Part shown: positions 1 to 5,673 of the stretch, piece by piece
Layout: the number at the start of each line of letters is the position of its first letter
How positions within the stretch are numbered: the first letter of the stretch is position 1
NCBI GenBank assembly: GCA_937906975.1
Contig: CALCUN010000068.1
Location: forward strand, 1-5,984
From: an uncultured Bacteroidales bacterium
Lineage (GTDB): Bacteria; Bacteroidota; Bacteroidia; Bacteroidales; P3
Direction: 5' to 3'
DNA length: 5,984 bases
Made by a program: the position numbers and the translations under genes
Notes under the pieces: model-generated
Told to the model about the DNA's origin: nothing
Seen by the model: the letters and a program-made list of their open reading frames with translations, nothing else
The model's database searches: none

Positions 1-57
1 CGTTTTGACATCATTGCCGGAAAATTTACATATGGCATACTTCTGAAGAACAATTGA
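1..57 (+). CDS. Possible 3' end of an upstream gene (partial)
   Basis: From the first base, frame 1 is open for 18 codons (reading RFDIIAGKFTYGILLKNN) and stops at TGA 55-57. That stop overlaps the TTG proposed as the start of the next reading frame in a TTGA arrangement, as seen in translationally coupled genes. The peptide is too short to assign to a family. Frame 2 is also open until TGA 44-46, so which frame carries the upstream gene is not settled, and a frameshift into the next reading frame is an alternative. This is a weak call based on an open frame alone. Confidence 0.25.
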   Translation, partial: RFDIIAGKFTYGILLKNN

Positions 58-443
58 ACAACGCTATAGATAATCTCCAAAGTGATTGTAATACTATAGC
101 TGCTAATATGCAATCAGGATTGGATATTAGTCGTAAGATGAACGCTGTATCTGAGGAAGAAGCTAAATATGTACAATCCATTATTGACAAACTACATATT
201 TTACCTAATCATATAAGTGAAGTTTTGAAGCCTTTATGCGAACAGCGTATAGATAAAAAGCTTGCTTTACAGATAGATATTCCAAAGGAATTGTTAAAGA
301 TTTCGGATATGCGAAATGTGCTATTGGATTTTGAACGTAATGCTAATGTGTTTGGTAATCTCGGGGATTATTCATTAGAATATTGGATAAAGCCTAATGT
401 AACCGAAGAATATGTAACAGAACGTAACATAGTGAAATTATAA
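54..443 (+). CDS. Hypothetical protein, helical, start uncertain
   Basis: This 129-codon frame has no family that I recognise. The product looks soluble. The N-terminal half (about residues 1-75) is rich in Glu, Lys, Asp, Asn and Leu and probably helical. The C-terminal part (about 85-129) contains a FERNANVFGNLGDYSLEYW stretch that looks like a folded segment. There is no signal peptide or membrane span. The start is doubtful: TTG at 54 is the first usable codon next to the overlapping upstream stop, and the first ATG is at 108. The codons just before the TTG (Ser-Glu-Glu-Gln from position 42) read like the same helix, so the true protein may begin further upstream through a frameshift. The frame is closed on the left by TGA at 6-8. 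It ends 18 bp before a strong terminator, so it is the last gene of its transcript. Confidence 0.55.
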   Translation: MNNAIDNLQSDCNTIAANMQSGLDISRKMNAVSEEEAKYVQSIIDKLHILPNHISEVLKPLCEQRIDKKLALQIDIPKELLKISDMRNVLLDFERNANVFGNLGDYSLEYWIKPNVTEEYVTERNIVKL

Positions 444-461
444 TATATGATATAATAAGAT

Positions 462-502
462 AGCCTGCAAGATATTTTAACCATTTTGCAGGCTTTTCTT
501 TT
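462..502 (+). terminator. Intrinsic terminator of the first gene
   Basis: A 9-bp perfect stem pairs AGCCTGCAA (462-470) with TTGCAGGCT (486-494) around a 15-nt loop. It is followed by a T-rich tract (494-502, TTTTCTTTT). It begins 18 bp after the stop codon at 443, which suits rho-independent termination. It separates the first gene from the nuclease region. Confidence 0.85.
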
Positions 503-533
503 ACTCTAAAAGCCTATAAACCTTTAATAGTAG

Positions 534-570
534 AGACAACAATTATTTGTTGTCTGAATTCAGATAACAA
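534..570 (+). promoter_or_regulatory. Leader with two mutually exclusive hairpins
   Basis: TTGTTGTCT at 547-555 can pair perfectly with AGACAACAA at 534-542 (9 bp, TTAT loop). It can also pair with AGATAACAA at 562-570 (9 bp with one G-U wobble, GAATTC loop that can itself add a G-C pair). The two flanking arms are near-identical direct repeats, so only one hairpin can form at a time in RNA. The second hairpin ends 7 nt before the ribosome binding site of the 51-codon gene. This could be a translational switch, or at DNA level a binding site for a dimeric repressor. No T tract follows either hairpin, so neither is a terminator. The function is inferred from symmetry only. Confidence 0.45.
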
Positions 571-577
571 GAAATTT

Positions 578-585
578 AGAGGTGA
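578..585 (+). promoter_or_regulatory. Ribosome binding site of the 51-codon gene
   Basis: AGAGGTGA at 578-585 is close to the anti-Shine-Dalgarno complement and sits 6 nt before the ATG at 592. This is unusual here, since the clpP and polyprenyl synthase starts have only A/T-rich leaders. It supports both the existence and the start of the short gene. Confidence 0.65.
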
Positions 586-591
586 ATTAAT

Positions 592-747
592 ATGGCAAAG
601 AAATTCAAGATCAATGCTTCTGATGGTTCTATCAAGAGATATTCTGATGTTGTACCGCAGGAGAAGAGAAGATATTGGTATTTCACAAGCGGCATTATAA
701 ACACTACTACAAACAAAGAGTGGAAGCGTAATAATAAGAATAGATAA
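592..747 (+). CDS. Small basic hypothetical protein (51 aa)
   Basis: An ATG preceded by a strong ribosome binding site opens a 51-codon frame ending in TAA at 745-747. The product starts MAKKFKINASDGSIKRYSDV and is markedly basic, with Lys/Arg clusters at both ends (KRRYW in the middle, KEWKRNNKNR at the end) and several aromatic residues. It has no membrane segment or signal peptide. I do not recognise a family. Its size and charge would suit a nucleic-acid-binding protein or a small accessory factor, but no motif proves that. It lies 25 bp upstream of the hydrophobic N-terminal segment of the nuclease gene, so the two are probably co-transcribed. It has its own structured leader (534-570), which hints at regulated expression. 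Confidence 0.6.
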   Translation: MAKKFKINASDGSIKRYSDVVPQEKRRYWYFTSGIINTTTNKEWKRNNKNR

Positions 748-772
748 GCAAACACAAATAAAATAAATTGCT

Positions 773-826
773 ATGTTAGCATTTACTATAATCACAATTA
801 CAATCATCTTTTCTATTATTCTTTAG
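773..826 (+). pseudogene. Detached membrane-anchor segment of the nuclease gene, ended by in-frame TAG
   Basis: ATG at 773 opens 17 codons reading MLAFTIITITIIFSIIL, an almost wholly hydrophobic span long enough for one transmembrane helix. They end at TAG 824-826. The next codons in the same frame (from 827, NKAKQKEQKEF) run without a further stop into the coiled coil and nuclease domain that end at 2515. A hydrophobic anchor followed by a charged coiled coil is a common layout, so the simplest reading is one 580-codon gene (773-2515) with a single nonsense codon. Alternatives are a sequencing error, stop readthrough, or a free-standing tiny membrane peptide. The gene's own stop at 2513-2515 is also TAG, which argues against general TAG reassignment. 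Confidence 0.6.
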
Positions 827-847
827 AACAAGGCCAAGCAAAAAGAA

Positions 848-1003
848 CAAAAGGAATTCGAAGCGAAGCAAGAGGAAAAGAGAAAACAACAAGAACTCAA
901 GTCAAAACAAGAGGAAAAACGAATGCAAAAAGAACTCAAAACAAAAGAAGAGGAAGAACGAAAGCAAAAAGAGCTCAAAGCAAAAGAAGAGGAAAAGCGC
1001 AAA
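848..1003 (+). repeat. Four tandem 39-bp repeats coding a charged coiled coil
   Basis: Four units of 39 bp (848-886, 887-925, 926-964, 965-1003) encode QKEFEAKQEEKRK, QQELKSKQEEKRM, QKELKTKEEEERK and QKELKAKEEEKRK. The 13-residue period of Glu, Lys, Gln and Arg indicates a long charged helix or coiled coil. The repeats cross the first ATG available after the TAG at 824-826. That ATG (923) is the last codon of unit 2, where units 1, 3 and 4 have Lys. The coding pattern therefore continues upstream of 923, which argues that the original gene starts before it. Confidence 0.85.
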
Positions 1004-2515
1004 GCATGGGCGCGAAAAATGGCAGAAGCAAGATTGCAAAAGAAATTACAAAAAGAAAAAGAAGAAGCAGAATATTTAGAAAACAAACGAAAATATTGCA
1101 TTCAACTTGAAAACGAACTCAACTCAATTGGAGTTTCCTTTATTGTAACAAAAGAGTTTTGTTATGATATTTTTGTGCCTGAAAATATTGAATTTAAAAA
1201 AACTCTTTGTCTGCTTAAAGAATTAAGTCTAAAACAAATTTTCAGAACTGAAAATCAAAGATTTTATATACAACACAACTTCTTTATTACGGACCTAAAT
1301 AATGAAAAACTAATAGAGATTCTAGAATTTGATGAAGAATCTTGTGGTCTTTATTTCTATCAAGAAGATAGGGAAGAAATTGAATTCAACAAAGGCAATG
1401 CCATAAAACAAGCAGAAGATTTCCTGTTCTGTTATTTGGAAAATCGCAAAATCATGCGTTTAGAGAACAGTTTAGGCACTATCATACTAAATGGTATAAA
1501 TCAAGCACCTAAACTTTTAGCAAAAGGGATTTCTATAGAAGAAAAAATCTGCTCTGCACTAGAAAGTTCTAACTATGGAATAGACTTTAAAAAGGAGATA
1601 GAAAGTATGAGAGAAAAAGATATGTTAGTAGTAGATTATGAACTACCAAACATGTCAAATTTTTCGGAGGTAAAAGAGTATAAATATATTGCTTCATCAA
1701 AAGAAATAAGGACTAAAACATACACAGAAAGTTATATCGCAAAAAGATATGAGAATGTATTGTATTCAATAACACTTCGCTCATTATATGAGATTTTTTC
1801 TATTGATACAGAGAATGAGATAAATGGCATAACTTTCAATGGTTTTGTAACGCAAGTAAACCCTGCGACTGGAATAATAGAAAGGAAATGTATTCTATCT
1901 CTTCAAGTTGACAGACAAAAGTTCTCACAGATAAACTTGTCGCAAGTTGAACCTAAAGCATGTTTCAAGGCATTAAAAGGCGTTTCTGCTGCAAAACTTA
2001 TAGATATTTCTCCAATAACTCCAATCCTAACATTTAATAAAGAAGATAAACGTTTTATCGAAGGGAAACACATTGACACAACGCAAGGCACTAATTTAGC
2101 CGCTATGCATTGGGAAGATTTTGAGCAACTTGTAAGAGAATTGTTTGAATTAGAATTTTCGCAAAATGGCGGAGAAGTACACGTTACGCAAGCGAGTAGA
2201 GACGGTGGTGTAGATGCAATAGTATTTGACCCAGATCCTTTGCGTGGAGGAAAGATTGTTATTCAAGCAAAACGATATACTAATACTGTTGGTGTTTCTG
2301 CAGTTAGGGATTTATACGGAACTGTAATAAACGAAGGAGCAAATACAGGTATCCTTATCACAACATCTGATTATGGTTACGATTCTTATGAGTTTGCAAA
2401 AGATAAGCCATTGAAACTTTTAAACGGAGGTCATCTTCTTGCTTTATTACACAAAAATGGAAGGAAAGCCCATATAAATATTGAAGAAGCAAAGAAAATT
2501 ATTAACGAAAAATAG
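923..2515 (+). CDS. Mrr-type restriction endonuclease-like protein with coiled coil
   Basis: A predicted DNA endonuclease of the Mrr family (PF04471-like), related to type IV restriction enzymes that cut modified or foreign DNA. Counting from ATG 923 (530 aa), residues 1-65 are a charged coiled coil and 66-220 an unrecognised region. Residues about 230-380 form a conserved region with RSLYEIF, FNGFVTQVNPATG and INLSQVEP segments. Residues about 393-515 are the nuclease domain. This domain shows WEDFEQLVRELFE (397-409), SRDGGVD with D431, and IVIQAK with Q448 and K450, matching the D...QxK catalytic core, so the active site looks intact. From memory, actinobacterial restriction endonucleases share the conserved C-terminal half. 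ATG 923 is the first start codon after TAG 824-826 and has GAGG 8 nt upstream, but it lies inside the coiled-coil repeats. The full gene probably began at 773 with a membrane anchor. The present product may be soluble, or not made at all. A defence role is inferred from the family. Confidence 0.8.
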   Translation: MQKELKTKEEEERKQKELKAKEEEKRKAWARKMAEARLQKKLQKEKEEAEYLENKRKYCIQLENELNSIGVSFIVTKEFCYDIFVPENIEFKKTLCLLKELSLKQIFRTENQRFYIQHNFFITDLNNEKLIEILEFDEESCGLYFYQEDREEIEFNKGNAIKQAEDFLFCYLENRKIMRLENSLGTIILNGINQAPKLLAKGISIEEKICSALESSNYGIDFKKEIESMREKDMLVVDYELPNMSNFSEVKEYKYIASSKEIRTKTYTESYIAKRYENVLYSITLRSLYEIFSIDTENEINGITFNGFVTQVNPATGIIERKCILSLQVDRQKFSQINLSQVEPKACFKALKGVSAAKLIDISPITPILTFNKEDKRFIEGKHIDTTQGTNLAAMHWEDFEQLVRELFELEFSQNGGEVHVTQASRDGGVDAIVFDPDPLRGGKIVIQAKRYTNTVGVSAVRDLYGTVINEGANTGILITTSDYGYDSYEFAKDKPLKLLNGGHLLALLHKNGRKAHINIEEAKKIINEK

Positions 2516-2545
2516 GTTGTGATTTCGTGTATTAGAACTTTTTTG

Positions 2546-2627
2546 TTGCATTTTAGCGAATTAGAAAATGCAAAATTTTGCATTTTAGCGAAATAAAAGT
2601 GCCTTAATTTTGCATTTTAGCGAATTA
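2546..2627 (+). repeat. Three 18-bp direct repeats at exact 32-bp period
   Basis: TTGCATTTTAGCGAAWTA occurs at 2546-2563, 2578-2595 and 2610-2627, identical but for one base in the middle copy. Starts are exactly 32 bp apart, close to three helical turns, so all copies face the same side of the DNA. The 14-bp spacers differ from each other except for a shared final AATT. The third copy overlaps the predicted -33 element of the ATPase gene. This is the layout of an operator array bound cooperatively by a regulator, possibly the ATPase itself, whose C-terminal half contains a likely winged helix. The role is inferred. Three copies with 14-bp spacers do not fit a CRISPR array. Confidence 0.85.
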
Positions 2628-2639
2628 TAACTACCTTTG
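2609..2639 (+). promoter_or_regulatory. Bacteroides-type promoter of the ATPase gene
   Basis: TTTG at 2609-2612 and TACCTTTG at 2632-2639 match the -33 (TTTG) and -7 (TAnnTTTG) elements of the Bacteroidetes primary sigma factor, with a 19-bp spacer. Transcription would begin near 2645, giving a leader of about 25 nt before ATG 2670. The third 18-bp repeat begins inside the -33 box and fills most of the spacer, so a protein bound there would compete with or contact RNA polymerase. Confidence 0.7.
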
Positions 2640-2669
2640 CACATTGATTATTAAATAATTATATGTTTT

Positions 2670-3950
2670 ATGGTTGATGAGAAGAAAATATTACCTGTTA
2701 TCGCCGAGCAACAAGAGTATATAAAGACCTTTGATTACAAGAAATTGGTAGGTAGAAAGGAGGAAAAATTGTTTGATTTAAGCAGTCCTCTTGCTCAAGT
2801 TGTGATAGGGGTTAGGCGTAGTGGAAAATCAACTTTGTGTCATAAGGTTCTCTTGCAAGAAGGCGTAAATTACGGTTATGTAAACTTTGATGACGACCGT
2901 TTATTTAATATAGAGACAGAGGATTTGAATACAATTTTATCTTGTGTCTATCAAATATATGGAACGAATATAGAGTATTTGTTTTTTGATGAAGTTCAAA
3001 ACGTAGATGGTTGGTATTTATTTGTCAATAGGTTGTTACGTTCAAATTTACATATAATTGTAACAGGAAGTAATGCAAAACTTCTTAGTGGGGAACTTGC
3101 AACTCACCTTACTGGAAGATACAATGAAATAAAGTTATTCCCTTTTTCTTTTTCTGAATATTGTTATTTTCATAATATAGATACAAAAGGTATTACGACA
3201 AAGGCTGATGCGGAAAGAAAACGTGCTTTTATTGATTATATAAATGAAGGGGGCTTTCCTGAAACGCAAAATCTTAGTAATAAACGTGGCTATATTCAAA
3301 GTCTTATAGAAGCAATCATTACAAAAGATATTCAGAAACGTTTTTATATTCGTCATATTGATACCTTACGTAAAATAACTCATCATCTTATTAACAATGT
3401 TTGTCAAGAAATAAACTACAAAAAAACAGCAGAACTATTTGATGTTACAGATAATACGGTAAAAAAATATGTGGATTATTTGAAACAAACTTTTCTTGTG
3501 CAGACGTTGAGTAAGCATTCTTTTAAAAGTAAAGAGAGATTGAGAAATTCAAAAGCTTATATTATTGATCCTGCACTTCAAAATAATAGGGATAATTCTT
3601 TTGCCTCAGAAAATATAGGTTGGAGGTTAGAAAATGTTGTGTTTATTGAATTATTACGCCGTTGTGCTAATGAATTTTTAGATGTATATTATTATAAACC
3701 TAATTCGAGAGCGAAAGAAGTAGATTTTGTTATTTGTAATCAAAATAAGGCTATTGAACTTATACAAGTTACTTACGACATAGAAAAAATAGAAACTTTT
3801 AATAGAGAGGTTTCTTCTTTAATAATGGCTTCTGCAAAATTAAATTGTGATAAACTTACTTTAATTGCTTTTTCAGATACTAAGGAATTAGAAATTGAAG
3901 GAAAGATTATTCATATTGTATCTGCAATAGAATGGTTGTTAGAGATGTAA
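2670..3950 (+). CDS. AAA-family ATPase with DUF4143 domain
   Basis: A predicted cytoplasmic ATPase of the AAA_14/DUF4143 type (PF13173 plus PF13635), a family common in Bacteroidetes accessory DNA with no settled function. Walker A is GVRRSGKST (47-55, K53) and Walker B is YLFFDEVQ (103-110, D107 and E108). TGSN at 132-135 is a likely sensor 1, and LTGRYNEIKLFPFSFSEY (148-164 region) is the family's hallmark. Residues about 248-277 resemble a winged helix. The C-terminal domain has the nuclease-like core KEVDFVI (349-355, E350 and D352) and IELIQVTYD (362-370). Thr replaces the Lys of a QxK motif, so cleavage activity is doubtful. The 426-aa length is usual for the family. ATG 2670 is preceded by an overlapping out-of-frame ATG at 2663 that stops after four codons. 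The gene has its own promoter and upstream repeats, so it is probably transcribed separately from the nuclease gene. It ends at a bidirectional terminator. Confidence 0.88.
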   Translation: MVDEKKILPVIAEQQEYIKTFDYKKLVGRKEEKLFDLSSPLAQVVIGVRRSGKSTLCHKVLLQEGVNYGYVNFDDDRLFNIETEDLNTILSCVYQIYGTNIEYLFFDEVQNVDGWYLFVNRLLRSNLHIIVTGSNAKLLSGELATHLTGRYNEIKLFPFSFSEYCYFHNIDTKGITTKADAERKRAFIDYINEGGFPETQNLSNKRGYIQSLIEAIITKDIQKRFYIRHIDTLRKITHHLINNVCQEINYKKTAELFDVTDNTVKKYVDYLKQTFLVQTLSKHSFKSKERLRNSKAYIIDPALQNNRDNSFASENIGWRLENVVFIELLRRCANEFLDVYYYKPNSRAKEVDFVICNQNKAIELIQVTYDIEKIETFNREVSSLIMASAKLNCDKLTLIAFSDTKELEIEGKIIHIVSAIEWLLEM

Positions 3951-3954
3951 ATAA

Positions 3955-3986
3955 AAAAGAGTTGTTCAATATTGAACAACTCTTTT
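3955..3986. terminator. Bidirectional terminator between convergent genes
   Basis: This 32-bp perfect palindrome has the half-site AAAAGAGTTGTTCAAT. It lies 4 bp after the ATPase stop codon and 8 bp from the clpP stop codon. A T-rich tract follows on the + strand (3983-3997) and an A-rich run precedes it (3953-3958), which reads as T on the - strand. It can therefore stop transcription from both sides, ending the ATPase transcript and the clpP operon. Confidence 0.9.
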
Positions 3987-3994
3987 CTTTTGTT

Positions 3995-4681
3995 TTATTT
4001 CTTGCTTGTTAAGATTTCGTCAATTATTCCGTATTCTAAGGCTTCTTTTGCTGTTAGCCAATAATCTCTATCACCATCTTTTTCTATCTTCTTTATAGAT
4101 TTGCCTGTGTGTTTAGCGATTATGGAATATAATTCTTCTTTTGTTTTAAGGATTTCTCTTGCTGCGATTTCTATGTCTGAGGCTTGTCCTTGTGCTCCGC
4201 CAAGTGGTTGATGTATCATCACTCTTGAATGTTCCAAGGCTGTACGTTTGTTTTTTGCTCCTGCGCATAATAAAACTGAACCCATAGAAGCGGCTAATCC
4301 TGTGCATATTGTTGCAACGTCAGGTTTGATATATTGCATTGTATCGTAAATTCCAAGTCCTGCATTCACGTATCCGCCAGGAGTATTCAAGTAGATTTGA
4401 ATATCAGTTGTAGAATCCACACTTTCTAAGAATAATAACTGAGCTTGAATTATGTTTGCAACATCGTCATCTATTGCTGTACCAAGAAAAATTATTCTAT
4501 CCATCATCAGACGTGAGAAAACGTCCATTTGAGCTACGTTAAGTCTTCTTTCTTCTACGATTGTAGGATTTATATATGCACTTCTTGTGCTACTAAACTT
4601 GCTATATTTGTCAAATGTTAAGCTACTAATTCCTCTATGCTTGATTGCGTAAAGTCTAAATTCCTTATCTAAATTATTCAT
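3995..4681 (-). CDS. clpP: ATP-dependent Clp protease proteolytic subunit
   Basis: ClpP is the serine peptidase of the Clp protease. It forms a double seven-subunit ring that degrades proteins unfolded and fed in by ClpX or ClpC/ClpA in the cytoplasm. The 228-aa product carries the complete catalytic triad: Ser132 in GLAASMGS, His157 in MIHQP, and Asp206 in [11 protein letters not shown]. The strand segments IYLNTPGG (96-103) and [11 protein letters not shown] are typical of the family. About 50 residues precede the conserved [13 protein letters not shown] core, longer than in E. coli but usual for Bacteroidetes. The ATG at 4679-4681 has only an A/T-rich leader and no Shine-Dalgarno sequence. 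It starts 8 bp after the polyprenyl synthase gene on the same strand, so it is probably the last gene of that operon. I see no neighbouring clpX in the window. Confidence 0.97.
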   Translation of the reverse strand: MNNLDKEFRLYAIKHRGISSLTFDKYSKFSSTRSAYINPTIVEERRLNVAQMDVFSRLMMDRIIFLGTAIDDDVANIIQAQLLFLESVDSTTDIQIYLNTPGGYVNAGLGIYDTMQYIKPDVATICTGLAASMGSVLLCAGAKNKRTALEHSRVMIHQPLGGAQGQASDIEIAAREILKTKEELYSIIAKHTGKSIKKIEKDGDRDYWLTAKEALEYGIIDEILTSKK

Positions 4682-4689
4682 ATCGTTAA

Positions 4690-5664
4690 TTATTTATTTC
4701 TATTCATTAATTTTTCTGAAAATAACCTTAGATTTTCTTTTCTTTCTTGGTCTATGTTTATTTTCTCTAACGATTGAATTGCTAAATTATGATAATACAC
4801 CATTTCTTTTTTAGCAATTTCTTTTATTTTCAAATCTTCGTATATTGATTTTACGACTTGCTCTTTTTGAGTGCTTTCAAAATTTTTAGAAGAATAGAGT
4901 TCTTTTAAAATATTTTGTTGTCTGTCGCTTCCAATTTCGAGTGCTTTTAGGTAAAGGAAGGTTTTTTTGTTATCAACTATGTCTTTGCCTGTTACTTTTC
5001 CGAAAACTTCTAAATCACTCCAACAATCCAAAATGTCATCTTGGATTTGGAAGGCTATTCCTATGTTTTGTGCAAATTCATCAAGCAAAACGAGGTTTTC
5101 TTTTGTGCAGTTTGCTGTTACAGCTCCAAGTCTTAATGCGCAAGAAAGCAAGACTCCTGTTTTTAAACGTATCATATTGATGTATTCTTCTATGCTTACG
5201 TCATTTCTTGTTTCAAATTCCATGTCAAAGGCTTGTCCTTCGCAAACCTCTATTGAGGCTTGTGTTAGAATTTCTACAAGGTCTTTTGCTATGTCTTTGT
5301 CGTAATCAAGAAGATACTTGTATGCAAGGGCAAACATTGTGTCTCCTGAAAGGATTGCTTTATTGGAATTGAATTTTTTATAGACTGTTTCTTTTCCTCT
5401 GCGTAATGGAGATTGGTCCATTATGTCATCGTGTAACAAAGTAAAGTTATGTAGAATTTCAACAGCGATTGCTGCTGATTTTGCTTTTGCTACATCTTGT
5501 GAAAACATATCTGCTGCTATTAAACATAGGAGTGGTCGTATTCTTTTGCCTCCTTGTTTCATTCCATACTCAATTGGCTCGTAAAGTGCTAAGGGTTCTT
5601 TTAAGAAAGAGGTTTCTTCAATTAATTTTATCGCCTCTTGTTCAAGTTGTTCTAATGTATGCAT
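4690..5664 (-). CDS. Polyprenyl diphosphate synthase, short-chain trans type
   Basis: A trans-isoprenyl diphosphate synthase that condenses isopentenyl diphosphate with allylic diphosphates, feeding quinone and other isoprenoid pathways in the cytoplasm. The 324-aa product has all family motifs: GGKRIRP (38-44, IPP binding), the first Asp-rich motif DDIMD (79-83) followed by RRG (88-90), LKTG (167-170), and the second Asp-rich motif DDILD (209-213) followed by GKVTGKD. An aromatic residue (Phe74) lies five positions before the first Asp-rich motif, which in this family tends to limit chain length to about C15-C20. The motif lacks the two-residue insertion of classical bacterial farnesyl diphosphate synthases, so GGPP or FPP are both possible products. 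The gene lies 9 bp after the epimerase gene and 8 bp before clpP, suggesting one operon without evident functional link. The exact product length cannot be settled from sequence. Confidence 0.93.
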   Translation of the reverse strand: MHTLEQLEQEAIKLIEETSFLKEPLALYEPIEYGMKQGGKRIRPLLCLIAADMFSQDVAKAKSAAIAVEILHNFTLLHDDIMDQSPLRRGKETVYKKFNSNKAILSGDTMFALAYKYLLDYDKDIAKDLVEILTQASIEVCEGQAFDMEFETRNDVSIEEYINMIRLKTGVLLSCALRLGAVTANCTKENLVLLDEFAQNIGIAFQIQDDILDCWSDLEVFGKVTGKDIVDNKKTFLYLKALEIGSDRQQNILKELYSSKNFESTQKEQVVKSIYEDLKIKEIAKKEMVYYHNLAIQSLEKINIDQERKENLRLFSEKLMNRNK

Positions 5665-5673
5665 AATTTCTAT

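Noticed and set aside
514..807. A 97-codon hydrophobic frame on the - strand.
   Set aside because: It covers the leader hairpins and the 51-codon + strand gene, which has a strong ribosome binding site. No family features are visible.
824..826. General TAG reassignment (as in some phages of Bacteroidetes) explaining the in-frame TAG.
   Set aside because: The same gene ends with TAG at 2513-2515 at a sensible C-terminus, the other genes in the window end in TAA or TGA, and nothing else here looks like phage DNA.
823..1101. A 92-codon Ser/Phe/Cys-rich frame on the - strand.
   Set aside because: It is the reverse complement of the Glu/Lys-rich coiled-coil repeats, and its composition follows from that.
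2565..2586. The perfect palindrome as a terminator of the nuclease gene.
   Set aside because: The stem is nearly all A/T, has no loop, and is followed by AGCG rather than a T tract.
2546..2627. A mini CRISPR array formed by the three direct repeats.
   Set aside because: The repeats are 18 bp with 14-bp spacers, both too short. The last copy is embedded in a promoter, and no cas gene is present.
3135..3356. A 73-codon frame on the - strand inside the ATPase gene.
   Set aside because: It lies wholly within a well-supported AAA ATPase gene and shows no recognisable features.
4941..5305. Two overlapping + strand frames (4941-5180 and 4967-5305).
   Set aside because: Both lie antisense to the polyprenyl synthase gene, whose motifs are complete. 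Their composition is that of shadow frames.
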